A stretch of DNA of 64,000 nucleotides, taken from positions 8,804,001 through 8,868,000 of the forward strand of contig CM073518.1 in the NCBI GenBank assembly GCA_037074615.1, read 5' to 3'. Below, one piece after another: positions 1-12,779 of this stretch; position 1 is the stretch's first letter, and every line of letters starts with the position of its first letter. This DNA comes from Leucaena leucocephala. Lineage: Eukaryota; Streptophyta; Magnoliopsida; Fabales; Fabaceae. The notes beneath the pieces were generated by a model. It made no database searches. It was not told where the DNA came from and saw nothing but the letters and a program-made list of their open reading frames with translations. The translations under genes and the position numbers were made by a program.

Positions 1-60
1 TGTAATATTGGTATATATTCTTCTTGGCTATTTCCTGATTCTTCTTACTCATAGCCTATG

Positions 61-182
61 AAAATGAAACAAAGTTAGATTAGATAATTGAAATATATAT
101 TTATTATTAACTAAGTTAATTAAAATGTAACAAAGTTAGATTAGATAATTGAAATATATACTCATTATTAACTAAGTTAATT
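61..182. repeat. Tandem duplication, 61-bp period
   Basis: Two adjacent copies of an AT-rich 61-bp unit start at 61 and 122, each beginning AAAATG(A/T)AACAAAG. A third copy begins at 183 and breaks off after a few bases. The copies differ at only a few sites, so the duplication is fairly recent. I see no coding role. Confidence 0.85.
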
Positions 183-394
183 AAAATGTTAGTTTACACA
201 CATCAAACCTTATAAATAGCCTTTTTTGCCATTGATGAAATAGTGTCCATGTTTCATCACTAAGATTGGGATATATGTCATTTGGATGATCTCACATCTT
301 ACTTCCTTAGAGGTAGTCCTTTGCAAAGTTGGGCTTAAAGTCTCTTCACCATTCATCACATTGCTTTAAGATCCGATACCTCATGTTTACTATG

Positions 395-588
395 ACAGGA
401 TGGTTTGGGAGGACTACTTTTAATGGCAGATTTTTCAGAAACTACCGTTAAAAGTTTTTTTCATGGCTGTTTTATGAAAAACCCCCTTGAAAGTGTTTTA
501 AAAAGAAACTTATTTATAAAAATACCATTGCCTTTATTTTTATGGCACTTTTTCATATAACTGTCATAAAAAGTGTTTTTTAGTAGTG
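395..588. mobile_element. CACTA transposon terminal fragment
   Basis: The segment ends in TAGTAGTG, the reverse of a CACTACTA terminus. It is filled with short subterminal motifs (cross-strand AAAAGT/ACTTTT, CCGTTAAAAG, TGTCATAAAAAG) like those in the two CACTA elements at 29553 and 30981. The opposite end is not visible and may lie left of the window. Only the 3' edge is well placed. The family is inferred from similarity to the other two copies. Confidence 0.55.
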
Positions 589-1159
589 TAATATTTAAAC
601 AAAAAGAAATTTGAGAAAATGAAACTAAAAAACAAATTTAAAGAATTAAATATGTTAGCTCTTAAAAATATTATTACTTTTTTTCTTTTAGTTCTCTCAA
701 CTATGAAAGCGTAGAGCTCGTTCATATCAAATCATGATATTGTCCACTTGCCTGAGGGTAATATACAGCTTGCCTTGCCTGATATTAGTATCACCTAGGA
801 AGAAGGGAGATTTTGCTCTGCTCTTAGATCGTAGGTGAGCCCAATCCTTTTTCAAAAATTAATTTATCAAAAAAAATGATGTAACCCCCAACGAGTTGTC
901 ATCATTACTATTTATCTTCATATTCCCTTATATTCTTTTATTAGTAAAATTATATATATTAAATACTACTTAATTTAAGATAAAAGAATAACTATTTCTT
1001 TATCAAAATATTATGAAGGCATTTATAATCCATGTGATCAAATACTTTCAATCAATTTTGATTCAGCTATTAGTTTGAAACAATATAGAGAGTTGAGTTG
1101 TTTACGACTTTAATTTTTTTTAAAAATTCTTTTCATAGATATTTTTGGCGCAAATGACA
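589..1159. other. AT-rich spacer, no gene seen
   Basis: AT-rich sequence with stop codons in every frame and no recognisable terminal repeats, RNA gene or protein similarity. Confidence 0.6.
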
Positions 1160-1396
1160 TACTCTTCCAATCTTTAATATATGAGCTACTTGAATTTTTA
1201 GGATAGATTAAAGAAGTCAAATAAATCAGTTAATTATGACCAATATAAGACTTATTTGACTAATTTGGGTAGATTAATGAGTATATTATATGAATTCGTC
1301 TTGAAGGGTTAGATTTAATTATAATTAACTGATTTATTTAGTTTTTCTAATCTTCCTAAAAAAGTTAACTAATCTTATATTAAAGATTGAGGAGTA
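1160..1396. mobile_element. Stowaway-like MITE
   Basis: A 233-bp element (1162-1394) lies between TA dinucleotides at 1160-1161 and 1395-1396. Its ends are long inverted repeats of about 75-85 bp. The left arm starts CTCTTCCAATCTTTAATAT and the right arm, reversed, starts CTCCTCAATCTTTAATAT. Both arms end in AATAAATCAGTTAATT. TA target duplication, CTCYYYC-like termini and lack of coding capacity match Stowaway/mariner MITEs. The arms have diverged by small substitutions and indels, so it is not young. Confidence 0.75.
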
Positions 1397-2297
1397 CTAT
1401 ATTATATCTCGTACAAAACTAAAAACCCTTTAGCACAAAAAATTATAGGCCAATTATAACAGCTTCAGATGCCAAATTAGTCATATGAATCTATAATAAA
1501 AATCCTAATTAAAAATAAATAAATGTTAAGAAAAAATTGTCATCATTATTGGATACATCCTTAAAAAAGGTACACTTGAAAGAATATGGAGATGAAGATT
1601 TGCAATAAAAAAGGGGGATGATTTAAAACCCAAAATGATATCATTACAATTATGTCTTAAAACGTTCTAAAATACTGGGAAAGACCCAAAAGTCCTAATC
1701 TCATATAAATTGAAGTTAAATGATGAAAGTACTCCTAAAGAAAATTATTAAGTCTTCATTTTTAACTCGGCTAATTTTCATATTCGATAGTGATTATTGA
1801 TTTACAAAACATGTTGAAATTCACATTCCAACTTTTAATAAGGAACAATGAAAATTAGCTACATGAATTGTTTGAAAGTTCTAGTCAATTACAACTAGGT
1901 TTCTAATTGACAATGATTTAAAAGTAATTTGCAACAAACCTTCTAGGTTAATAAGAAATATTGAAAATGTTACTAACAGCATCAAATGTTTAGAAGTTTT
2001 AGTATTGCAACTTCGATTCTAATATTTAATAATGATTTACGAGTATCTTGCTATGTATCTTTCATTTAATTTGAAAATTAACTACATTTGTTTACAAATT
2101 CTAATAATTTATAACTTCCTGGGTTTATAATTAATTTATAATGCAACATATAGTTTATGTTTCTTCTCTTCCATATGTATCATATTTGCACACTCCTATC
2201 CAACACGTACGGTATATTAGACATTGTATACTTTCACATAAACACATAAAGTAGTGATGGTTATAAAAGTATTACATAAGATATGCATTTTACATTT
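1397..2297. other. AT-rich spacer, probable relic LTR of the copia pseudogene
   Basis: No open frame or known repeat is recognisable. Because the minus-strand copia pseudogene ends at about 2298, its 3' LTR should lie here, but I cannot define TG...CA ends or a polypurine tract. Confidence 0.4.
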
Positions 2298-4598
2298 AAC
2301 GCATGCTAAGGGCTTTCACATGTTTCTCAAAAACTTTCTTGCCTATTGGTTTAGTCAGAGGGTATACTACCATACATCAAGTTGAAATGTATTATACATT
2401 AATAATTTTTTGTGCTATATAAACCATCATAAAATTGTACTTGATATTAATGTGCTTGGTTTTGCTATGATACATGGGGTCTTTGGTATAGGCTATGGCT
2501 GTAGCATTGTCACAGTGTACTAACACATGATTGGTATTTTCATTTCCAAATCCAAGGTGTTCAATAAATATTTTCAACCATATAGCCTCTTACACTATTG
2601 CAGTGTATGTCACAAAATCAGCTTCTATAAAGTATAAAGCAATGCACATATACTTTTTGGTTCTCCAACACATAGTGCTATTGTTTAGCAAGGTATAACT
2701 TGAAGTCGATCTGGGCTCCTTCTTATCTCCCCTACATCGGTATCAGAGTATCCAACTAAGTGTAGATCACTTCTTTTGTAACATAATGCATAATCACATG
2801 TGTCCTTCAAGTATCTCAAGATCCTCTTCACTACTTTCCTAAATTTTTCATCGGGGTTGGACAAGAATCTGCTTACCAATCCTACTGCATAGCCTTATAC
2901 ACATTATTGTGTATATTAGGCTACCAATGACACTAGCATATGAAACTCATTTATCTTCTTTTTATCTAACAAGGTTTTATGACACATATCAGGACTCAAG
3001 GCTACTCTGATAGCCACTATGATATCCATGGAATTATAGTCTTTCATGTTGAATAGCTTAAGTATTTTCTTAATGTAAGTCTCTTATGAGAGAGAGAGGA
3101 ATATTCTTGAGCGATCTCTTTGGATCTTAATTCTAATTATGTATTATGCTTTACCTTTGTCCTTCTTTTCAAAGTTCCATGAAAGTCATTCCTTAATAGC
3201 TACCACCGAATCAAGACTATTTTTGGCTAATAGTATATCATCTATGTATAAGGATAATATGATAAAGTTAACTTCAAACTACTTAACAAAGACGTAGTGG
3301 TATTCCTCTATCATTCAAAATTTATAAGAGGTTATCGCTTTGTGAAACCTCAAATACTACTATTTAGATGACTGTTTTAGTCCATAAATTGACCTTTTGA
3401 GTTTACATGCTTTATTTTCCATTCCTTTTTAACTAAATCTAATGGTTGCTCCATATAGATTTCTTCATCTAGATCACCATTCAGGAATAAAGTTTTTACA
3501 TCCATATAATGTAATTCTAGGTCTAAAATATTTACTATTGCTAGAATAAGTTATAGAAATGAAGCGCATAACAGGGAAGAATGTATCTTAATAGTCTATA
3601 TCTTCCTGTTGTGTAGATTCACTTTTCTCTTAATTTTGAGAAACCACTTATTCCCAATGGCTTTATGCCTTATAGTAGATCAACTAATTGTCAAACTTGG
3701 TTCTTCATCATTTGTCCATTTCTTCTTCCATTGATTTCCTCCACTATTCTTTAGTACGATCTGACAGGACCTCTTGTACAAGACAGGGCTCATTATCCCC
3801 TTTAAGAGTAACTAGATTCACCTTCTATTTGAAAGTGTCTCTTAAGAATAGTTACCCTACTACTCCTTCTAATGAGAGATGCCTACTTTTCTTTCTTCTT
3901 TTGTTTAAGTCTCTATGTTGACCTTTCTTGGCTCCTACTAAGATTGGCATACTTAAATGATTTTATTATGTCAATATGTTTTGCACTATTTTATTCCTAT
4001 GTCTCATAAAGAGATACAGTGTGGCCAAGATCTCATCTATTAGAAAATTCAATCTCAATAAATGTAGCATCTCTTGGTTCTACGTAAGTCATGATTCCAC
4101 CTTCAATTTTACCTATAAAATCATATCCTTTTTATTATTCAGAGTATCTTATGAAGATACACTTTTTTCCTCTAGAACGTAACTTCCCATGCTTATTATA
4201 ATTATCATGGACATACGCCGCCGACCCCCATGGTCTCAAGATGCTTAGATCTAGCTTGCGTTTCATTCAAAACTCAAGGGGTAGAAGTAGATGATTTTGA
4301 GGGCTCTTAGTTAAGTATAAAGGTTGCTATTAACAAAGCATTACCCCATATGAAATTGTTAGATTTCCTTGAGCCATCATTGACTTAACCATGTCTAGAA
4401 GAGTTTTATTTCTTTTTTCAACAACTTCATGCTATTGTTGAGTGCCAAGGAAAATTAGTTGCCTAATTATCCCTTTTTCTTCATAGAGCTATTTAAATTG
4501 ATTGGATAAGTATTCACGACCTCAATCAATGTGTAACGCTTTCATTTAATTATCCATTTGATTATATACTTCATTTATGTACTATCTAAAGCACGCGA
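2298..4598 (-). pseudogene. Decayed Ty1/copia pol (integrase to RNase H)
   Basis: Minus-strand remains of a copia polyprotein, read from high to low coordinates. Integrase core fragments around 4390-4560 include GREYLSNQF and KRNKTLLDM. Reverse transcriptase follows at about 3530-3230, with YMDVKTLFLNGDLDEEIYM, KRSIYGLKQ and the catalytic LYIDD box at 3237-3248. RNase H fragments lie at 2879-2392 (VHCDNATAIA, SKTKHI), and the C-terminal PLTKPIGKKVFEKHVK motif ends near 2298. Stops and frameshifts occur throughout, so no functional protein is possible. The integrase part is interrupted at 4599 by the solo-LTR nest and resumes at 10569 (ISHKFEV). Sequence differs clearly from the intact copia at 57320-61303, so it is another lineage. 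Confidence 0.85.
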
Positions 4599-5735
4599 TG
4601 AAACGCCATTACTTTTACTCCTCATAGTATGCATTCGGAAGCAATTAGATGTGAGGAAGCTTTACGTAGGCCCAAAAATTAAAATTTTTCAAATTGGTCC
4701 TCCAGTAATGTTCATCGCGCATTTTTCTATATTCAGTAGTCAAATTTTAAAAAATCATAACTAATTCTAAAAAATCATATGGAGGTGCTCCAAATTATTT
4801 TTAAAGCTCTTTCAATGATCGTTAATGGAAAAATATAAAACTAGAATTAATCATTGACAATTTGTATAGTTAATTCTTTGAACTCTACTGTTCATTTGGT
4901 CAATTCTAGAACTTCTAGATTCTCTGTCTCAACTTTGGAAATTAATATCTCCTAGTATACACATCTAATTGAGGCAAACTACCCATGCTTTAAATCTTGA
5001 GATGTGTACTAGGGCTGGAACATTACTGCTCCAGAATCAACGAATTTGCCTTACTAACTTCTTTCTTTAATTCTTTTTAATTATTCTAGCATGCTTGAAC
5101 CATTATCGTGGCTTCTCATATATTCATATACTCATATGAATATGCCATAATATTCTATACCAATTCATTACATAATTTTTCATATAACATAACATTTGCA
5201 TAATTGGAGAATCAAGCATTCATGCTAGAACATGTAATTATCTACTTTTCTTCTTCTATTCATTGGCTCTTCTTCATGGATACATCTTCTATAATGCTTG
5301 ACCTATGTTGGTTGGTTAAGGGAGGGGTGAGATTTGGTAGAATATCAGTAGTAAATCATACCATTAATGCATGCCATTATATGCTTAAAAGATAACATGC
5401 TTTCTTTCATGAACTCATGCTAACATCATGACATTCATGCATGCTTCTTAGTTTCCTATTATGGAAATAGAAACATCATTAACTTATTCATGCTTAACAT
5501 ATTCAATTAAAGCAACTAAACATGTTACACAAGCATAGCAAATAAGCACAAAATGAAAGGTAAGTTTACTACCTTGTACATAAGCTTTTCCCTTGTTCTT
5601 GAACTTGCTCCCTAAGCTTCCTAACCAATAAGTGGTTCGCCAACCTCATCAAATCATCCTCTTGGGTATCTCAAGGTCCTAAACATAGTCACATTGATCA
5701 TACAACTCATTAGGATGAATAACTCACACCATAGT

Positions 5736-8700
5736 TGAAATATCCTACTTTTAATCCCTCATAGTACGTATTCGGGAGCGTATATAGTTAACGGAAGCAT
5801 TACTTTGGCCCAAAAATTAAAAATTTTAAAATTAATTATTGGGTACTGTTCATTTGGTAAATTTCAGATTGACAGTCCAACTTTAAAAATTCATAACTAA
5901 TTCTAGAAATATCGTATGGAGGTGATCCAAATTTTTACTTGAAGCTCTTACATAGCTCTTTAAGGGAAAATATAAATATAGACATTTAGCTTGTCAATCA
6001 ATATAGTTAAATCATTACTTTTTACTATTCATATAGTAAATTCTGGAAATTCTAAATTCTGTCCCTTAAATTTGGAAATTTATTTCTCTTGATATATATT
6101 TAAAGCTCTTGATGTGTACTAATTGCTCATAAAATTTAGTGAATTAATTCCTTTATTTCCTAGGTCAAATTGAAGCTACAACAAAACTGCTTCAGAACCT
6201 ACATTCTTACCATTTGACTTTATTTCATAAATCTCATAAATTATTCTAACATTTATAAATAATCAACTTGAATTTCCATACACTTATATACAACATGGAG
6301 TTATACCATAATTATTTCATACGTTTTTCTCTTTACATATAATGGCATATTATATGACATGAACATAGTTAGTAATTTATACAATACATGCTAGAACAAA
6401 TAATTGCCATTATCTTTCTTCCCTTCTTTATATCTTCTCCATGCATAACTTTTCAACCATGCTTTACCTAAATTGGTTGGCTGTGGGAGGGTGAGATTAT
6501 AGGGAATCTCAATAAAAAATATTACCACTTAAATATGCAAGATAGATGCTAATGCATGGTATGTAATTTCATTAAACTTTCTTTAATTAGTGACATGCCA
6601 TCATGCTATATACTTTGTATAAAAATGCATGGCCATGGGAAATATGTTATTCATAACATATTCAACATCATTCAATCATCATATACATGTCAACACATAA
6701 GCATACCACATCAAGCACATAAAGAGGTAAGTCCACTACCTTAAAACTTTATCCTTTTCTCTTTGGTCCCTTTGTCTTTAACCAAATATTGCTTGCTTGC
6801 TCATCCTCTTTAACTCATTTTCTCTGACATATCATGGCCCTAAATATAATTACATTATGTATACAACTCATTAGAGCCATTACATAAACATTGTACATTA
6901 AGTTCCTTAAAGACCCTAACTCAACTTAATTCTTGGAGTTAGTGGTTTAGCTTTGTAATAATTATTTTCTTAGACCAATCCTACATAATTTTGTCCAAGG
7001 AATCCAAATATGAGGTTATAATTTCAAATTTCCAACTCCTCCTTTGCCTACTGCCCTTGACCAAACCACTTTCTTTTTTTTTTCAAAAATTGTCATTTTG
7101 ATTCCAATGCTTCCAATACTTGTTTCTCTACTTTACCCCACACAATTTTTTATTTTAAATCCATTAGAAACATCGAAATCATGAAATTATCATATATGAA
7201 AAGTGATTCATACAGTGGCAGCAATGAACTCAAAACTCTAATTCATGCTTACTTGAATTTCCAAACCAAAAGTACTTGATTCTAGCTTGTTTAAGCTTCT
7301 CTAAACTATCTACAACATAAAATTCATATTCCCATCACATATGAGCATCACTTCCAGCAGCATCTCATGGAAGAAAAATGGTATTTCAACCATCTAAATC
7401 TAAGAGAAAACTTCCTACAACATAATACAAAGACAGGAGGAAGAAATTACCTTGAATCTTTACTTGATTGGCTCTTGAATTGCTTCTTCTTCTTGCTTAG
7501 ATTTCATTTTGGCATCACCTCCCCATAGCTTCCTTGTTTCATACCAAAATTAAGAGAAATGGAGGGGTATTTATAGGCCAAATTCTAAGGTCATGGATGG
7601 CCAAGATTGCTTCCAACACTATGTAATCTAATGGTCCAAAATTCCTCTCATTCTTGGCTTAATCTTCAAGCTAAATTAATAAGTTACATGCTGAAATTCT
7701 CCTCCTTATTTGGCTACCATGTGGTGCAAGTTTGAGCTAAGTAGGAGCCAAGGATACACTTCACCATGCCACCTTGCAACACTTGAAGTTTTCTTAGAAG
7801 TTTCCTTTCTTTTATTTATTTAAAAATTCATATAAAATCCTTTTAATCACATGACAATTTCTTTGGCTTCAGGGTCACTTCTATGACATCATTATGGGCC
7901 TCCTTGAAGTCCAACAATTTATTTGTCACACGTCCCAAGACAAGTTCCTTTATCGGATATCTTCATATACCTTAATTTTGTGATAAATTCTATATAACTC
8001 TGTTAAGGGTCCTGATATTTTTATAAATTCATTCTACTATTAAATGAATTTCTTACAAAGTATCATAATTTTCTGAGACCCAAAAGTCCTGATAAAAATT
8101 CTATATTTTCTTTAAATCATTTACTAGCGTCCAATTTTACCTTAAATCCTCTAATAAATTCTACATAACTTATTTTTGACTTCTGTTAGTTTCATAAATT
8201 CTTATATTAATTATAAGAATTTGCTACAAAATTTCATCTGATTATGAGGTCTGGAAGATACTGTACTAATTATCAGACTTCAGAAATTAATATCAATTTA
8301 TTAGGACCTTAAATCAGAATTATGAGAGACATGTGTGGCTCAAATTCTATTCTCTATTTACTAGTAAAATTTGAGACCAAAATATTTCTGGGAAATTTTA
8401 AGCCTTTTTTGACTCAACTTTCCATAATTACGCTTTTGCCCATGAGTTTGGCAAAATTGCCCTTTAGTCCCTGAAATTACGATATTCTATTTTAGTCCCT
8501 TTCTACCAAATTTGAAACTCCAATTTGGTCCCTAAATTCTTAAAATTCTATTTAGGTCCTTGAACTTTTCACTATTTACAATTTAGTCTCTGGACTTTCA
8601 CTATTTACAGTTTAGTCCCTGAACTTTATTAATTGCAATTTTTCTCCCTTTGGCTTTATAACTTTATACTTTTCATGTCTTTCTTCAACTTAAAACTCAT

Positions 8701-8821
8701 CTAACCATTATTATTTCTCCTGCTCATCATCACAGTCCACTCCTTACCTCTTTTGTCTTTCAATCTTCTACAGATAGGAAAAAATTAGTTGTCTACAGAT
8801 AAGAAAAATCAGGATGTGACA
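5736..8821 (-). mobile_element. Solo LTR nested in a related LTR
   Basis: A 3086-bp LTR running from TGAAATATCC to AGGATGTGACA. It is flanked by a perfect 5-bp duplication, ATAGT, at 5731-5735 and 8822-8826. TATAAATA lies on the minus strand at 7568-7576. Its left part is clearly similar to the outer LTR at 4599 (shared CTCATAGTANGNATTCGG block), so it inserted into a relative. Internal coding sequence is absent. Confidence 0.92.
7568..7576 (-). promoter_or_regulatory. LTR TATA box
   Basis: CTATAAATA followed by CCCC on the minus strand. The same box and C-run recur at equivalent places in most LTRs of this family, which sets their sense strand. Confidence 0.65.
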
Positions 8822-9509
8822 ATAGTCAAGACTTACTTAACTTTTATATCTTGATTTTAAAATTAGTGTTCTAGCTTTCTAAAAATTATTTTCGTATGCC
8901 AATCCTACACAATTTTGCATGAGGAATCAAAATATGAGCTTGGATTTATAAAACTTACACTCCTTCCCCATGAAACTTCCTTGGTCGAGAGGTTGTCCAT
9001 CTTAGGGCCAAAGTTCTACTTTTGTTTCTAGTACTTCCAACTTCAATTTCTCATATTAGTTCCACATATTTTTTTATTCTGAATCCATTGGAAGTCTTAG
9101 AATCATCAAAATCACATCCTAAGCACAAGAACACAACAAGGCCGTGGCACTCTTCTAGGCAAACAATTCATGAAATTCAATCAATTACAAGCTAGAACCA
9201 CTTGAATCCTACTCTTTTCTATCCTTTACTCATATTTCTAACATCATACTTATCTTTCTCAAAATTTCCAGATTTAAACCAGCAGAAATATCACAAGAGT
9301 TCAAGCTTCCAAATCCATTAAAATTACTACCCAAGCTCAAGAATAAATCTACTATAAGATCAAGAGCTAGAGTTGTCTTTTTATCTTGATTAAAGCTTGA
9401 TTTTGCTCTTGTTTCTTCCTCATCCATGCTGCCTTCATTCTCTCTTTTCTCTCTAAATTTCTATCAAGTTTCCCCTTTTGTTCTTGCTTTTCCATGGACT
9501 TCTTGGGGG

Positions 9510-9517
9510 TATTTATA
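9510..9517 (-). promoter_or_regulatory. LTR TATA box (outer LTR)
   Basis: TATAAATACCCCC on the minus strand, equivalent to the box at 7568 in the nested copy. Confidence 0.6.
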
Positions 9518-10568
9518 ATACTCTACTTGCTATAATGCCCTCTAAGTTACAAGAAATTACAAGATCAAATGGATGGTAAAGATTGAATCCACATGCCCAT
9601 CTTGAATTATCTTTTCCTCCTCTTACATCATCCTCATGGAATCATCAAGCTAGGTGGTGCCATCTTGAAGAAGGAGGAAGAAAGAAGATCAAATCTTGGT
9701 CATTGATTTCTAAGCACTTCTTACTTTTCAAGCTCACATTTGTTTGGATTTATTAACAGCCTTCTGGAGCTCAAAAAATTCTTCTGTGTGCTCCATAATT
9801 TTCCTTTAATTATAGGAAAATTCCATCAATTTTCTTGGTCCATAACTATTCCTTTAGTTATTTCTTTTTGAATTTCCCGTAAAATGACTCTTACTAGCAT
9901 CCTGAGCTTCCAGTATTCTTGTAGCTCACACTACTAAACTTTTGGGAATGAGACTAATTTTATAAACTTGTTTAGTCTCTTAACTATTTATTCTTCATTT
10001 TTATGTATATTTTTCAGGCCTCCTAATGGCACAAATAATTATATCTAGATAAATAACTCAAACTGAGCCATTATACTAAAAATTCTATTTAAGTTACTTT
10101 AGGGGTAATTTTGTCATTTATACTTATAAAAAGACATCTATGCCTCATTTCCCAGTTTCTGGGATTTTTCTAGAATTTTTGTACTTTTGTCCATAATAAC
10201 CCGTTTGGCCCAAACTTCCTAAAATTATAGCTTTGCCCCTGTCTGGGCTCAACCTTATAAATTATCAGTTTGAGGCCTCAACCTTAATGTTAGACCTATA
10301 ACTAAGCCTCAACCTCAATGTTAGACCTATAACTAACCTCTTTTCTCTTTTTGGGCCCTTGAGACTCTCATGAAGTCCCTAACTTTATTTACATATTTTC
10401 CCCAGGAACTTTCTCTATTTGCACTTTAGTCCCTAAACTTCATATAATTGAAGTTTAGCCCCTTCAAACTCTCTGTATATTTCTGAGACTTCTGCTCAAA
10501 AGGGCCTAGTAGCCTAGCTATTTTAGGCTACTTTATGGGCTTTTAGGCCTAAAAGTTGGGATGTGACA

Positions 10569-10838
10569 CTCGAGAACCTCAAACTTATGTGAGATCAAAT
10601 ATACATGACCATATCATGAAAATTCATCAATTATGGAATACCAAGCTCCATGTATGATAAATAAAAATAAACCTAAACAATAGGGATACTTTAATTAACA
10701 TATAAGCAACAATGCTATAATGGCTTTCCTTAATTTTCTAAGTTTGCATGTTCAGTAAGCATAAATTTTGTAGCTTTTCCAACAAAGTCAACCCAGAAAG
10801 ATTTCCTTAGCGTCTACCTCCAGCTCTTACTACTCTTT
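10569..10838 (-). pseudogene. Resumption of the decayed copia integrase
   Basis: Minus-strand translation next to the LTR boundary gives DEFS, stop, YGHVYLISHKFEV. This matches the copia integrase segment around the second half of the DDFSRYG block, directly preceding the part preserved at 4390-4598. The two pieces were contiguous before the LTR inserted. Upstream of about 10650 the similarity fades. A short open stretch reading FWVDFVGKATKFMLTEHANLEN-like residues is not recognised. The segment ends at the target duplication TCTTT of the next solo LTR. Confidence 0.6.
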
Positions 10839-12774
10839 TGAAGGGAATTGGAAGACACGCAGCGGAAATTAACTTTAAAAATTTTTCCATTCCCAGCTAG
10901 GATCTACCGAATGTGTCTAAGTCAAGGAGAAAGAAGTGTTACCTTCGGTATTTGAGCTTTAGTCGTGACCTCTGTATCCACTAGTCGCGACTCCTCGCCT
11001 CTGGAACTTTCAGTCGTGACCTACTTAGCTTCTCGTCGTGACCTGTAGCTTCTGGAACTTTCAGTCGTGACCTACTCAGCTTCACGTCGCAACCTGTTGC
11101 CACTGAAACTTTCAGTCGCGACCTACTCATCTTCTCGTCGCGACCTGTCACCTCTGGAGTTGTTAGTCGCGACCTCCTCTGCTACTAGTCGCGACCTGTA
11201 GTCTCTTTTCGGATTTCTGACGTTCAGAAGCCAATTTGGTCGCGACCTCTGTGTCAACTGGTCGCGACCTCGTCGTACCTGGTGCTCTTTCTCATTCGCA
11301 AGAAGTCGACAACTCAGATCGACTTCCTCTACCGGTATCCACACGAATAGCGCTCCAACCACGAATGACGTGCTAGCGCCTCTTATCCCTCTAGGGTTTT
11401 CTCAAGATTCTGTCCTTACCGTCTCTATTCCGGCAGTTTCTTATATGCAAACCTTTTGCACTCTCCTACCCTTTTTTTCTTGTGTGTTGTGTTTTGTATG
11501 TGTAGAACCCTAGCTCCTAATATCAAATATATAGGATGCTATCAGGCTTCCAATTGGGCTGGGCTTCAGAATTAATCTTATATTAATTCTAAAATTAATA
11601 CAATATCATATATTACATAATTTAATAAGAAACTAATTAAATAAAGATAGTTTTTATTAAATCCGTCCCACAGATTTAAATCACCTATTTATTTAATAAA
11701 GATAAGACGGAATTATATTTGATTTATTCTCATAAATCAAATTTGAGATATCTTATCAATTTGAATTTCAAATTCAAATAGATCATATCCATTTAAATTC
11801 AAATTCAAAACTGATAGAAATTTAATTTATCCTTATATATACAAATTTATATATATATAAATATATAAATCCACCCTAGACTATTCATTGAATCTAGACA
11901 TCTCTTAGATTCAATGAATCTGGACATCACAGCTCGAGTTGGGCTATTTTGTGTGCGACCCTGTAGGCCCATATGAAGTTGGCAGTGGGCCAGTTACTAT
12001 ACTAACCCACAAGTCGTAATCGGCCTCTAGCAAGACATTACGACTACCCAAAATATATGAGGATCGATGAACGATGTTACCTTTCATACAACCATATCAC
12101 GTCCCTTTTTGTCACACGATATTTTGGTCATGGATGAGGCATGGAGAACGTCATCCTCCTGCTCCTGACCGTTACTTTCTCGATCCCTGAGTAGTCTGAC
12201 TATAGAAATAGAACTACCCTTCCATTACAGTATGGCTATACATTTCTCAGACTCACTCATCGAGGGGCCCAGTAATATCTTTCTACGAATGTGAGGGACA
12301 AATTCCATCTTGACCATTCACATTTCTCTTCATGAAAAACCACTGAGCCCGAACATAGCCTTTATGATCACTCGGTCAAAAGTGACTTTTGACTAGGTCA
12401 AAGCTGAGCGTTTGTCATGTAGGAATCCATGATGATCTCAGGTCAAATGGCATAGTGACATGGCTTGTATATGAGAGAAGCTTATGACTTAACCCATGTA
12501 GCTCTCTCATAGCGGGTCGGTCCAACACCTTGTACTCTTACATGTGCCTATGACTTTAATTTATATCTCTATATATCTTCAAAGTCATACTGGTCTTATT
12601 TCATCTCTGCTCCCACATAGATGACTGACCAGGGATATTTAGGATAAGATCATGAGTTATCCAAGGATGGTCATCATAGTAAACATGCAAATAATGTGAT
12701 AATATAATTAAGAAATTTATAAAACAATAATATTTATAAGACAATGATTGGCCCCTAGGGCACAATTTCCAACA
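10839..12774 (-). mobile_element. Ty1/copia solo LTR (relative of the element at 55305)
   Basis: A 1936-bp LTR with left edge TGAAGGGAATTGGAAGACAC and right edge GGCACAATTTCCAACA. It is flanked by perfect TCTTT duplications at 10834-10838 and 12775-12779. It aligns along most of its length to the 2001-bp LTRs of the intact copia at 55305-64000, so it is an older member of that family. Two differences stand out. It carries a GTCGCGAC array at 10962-11268 where the young LTR has a 72-bp tandem duplication. It also has one copy of the AT-rich segment that is present four times in the young LTR. No internal sequence remains. Confidence 0.93.
10962..11268. repeat. 51-bp minisatellite with paired GTCGCGAC boxes
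   Basis: Twelve boxes matching GTCGYRAC start at 10962, 10984, 11013, 11035, 11064, 11086, 11115, 11137, 11166, 11188, 11239 and 11261. Steps alternate 22 and 29 bp, giving a 51-bp unit with two boxes each. One gap of 51 replaces a lost box, and the final step is 22. The core GGTCGCGACC is a perfect palindrome. Variants are mostly CpG-to-TpG or CpA changes (GTCGTGAC, GTCGCAAC). It lies in the 3' part (sense minus) of the copia solo LTR. Role unknown. Confidence 0.9.
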
Positions 12775-12779
12775 TCTTT

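Larger units (their letters stand above)
4599..10568 (-). mobile_element. Solo LTR, long-LTR family, interrupted by another
   Basis: Left edge TGAAACGCCATTAC at 4599; right edge GGGATGTGACA ending 10568. Flanks are CGCGA (4594-4598) and CTCGA (10569-10573), a 5-bp target duplication with one mismatch. Without the nested LTR at 5736-8821 and its duplication, the LTR is about 2.88 kb. Sense is minus, as shown by the TATAAATA box at 9510-9517. No internal retroelement domain is present, so this is a solo LTR. The long LTR and TGTMACATCC termini resemble Ty3/gypsy Tekay-type elements, but without coding sequence that is inference. The insertion splits a copia integrase frame. Confidence 0.85.

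Noticed and set aside
10962..11268. CRISPR-like reading of the spaced GTCGCGAC boxes
   Set aside because: Boxes are only 8-10 bp, spacers repeat among themselves, and the setting is a plant LTR.
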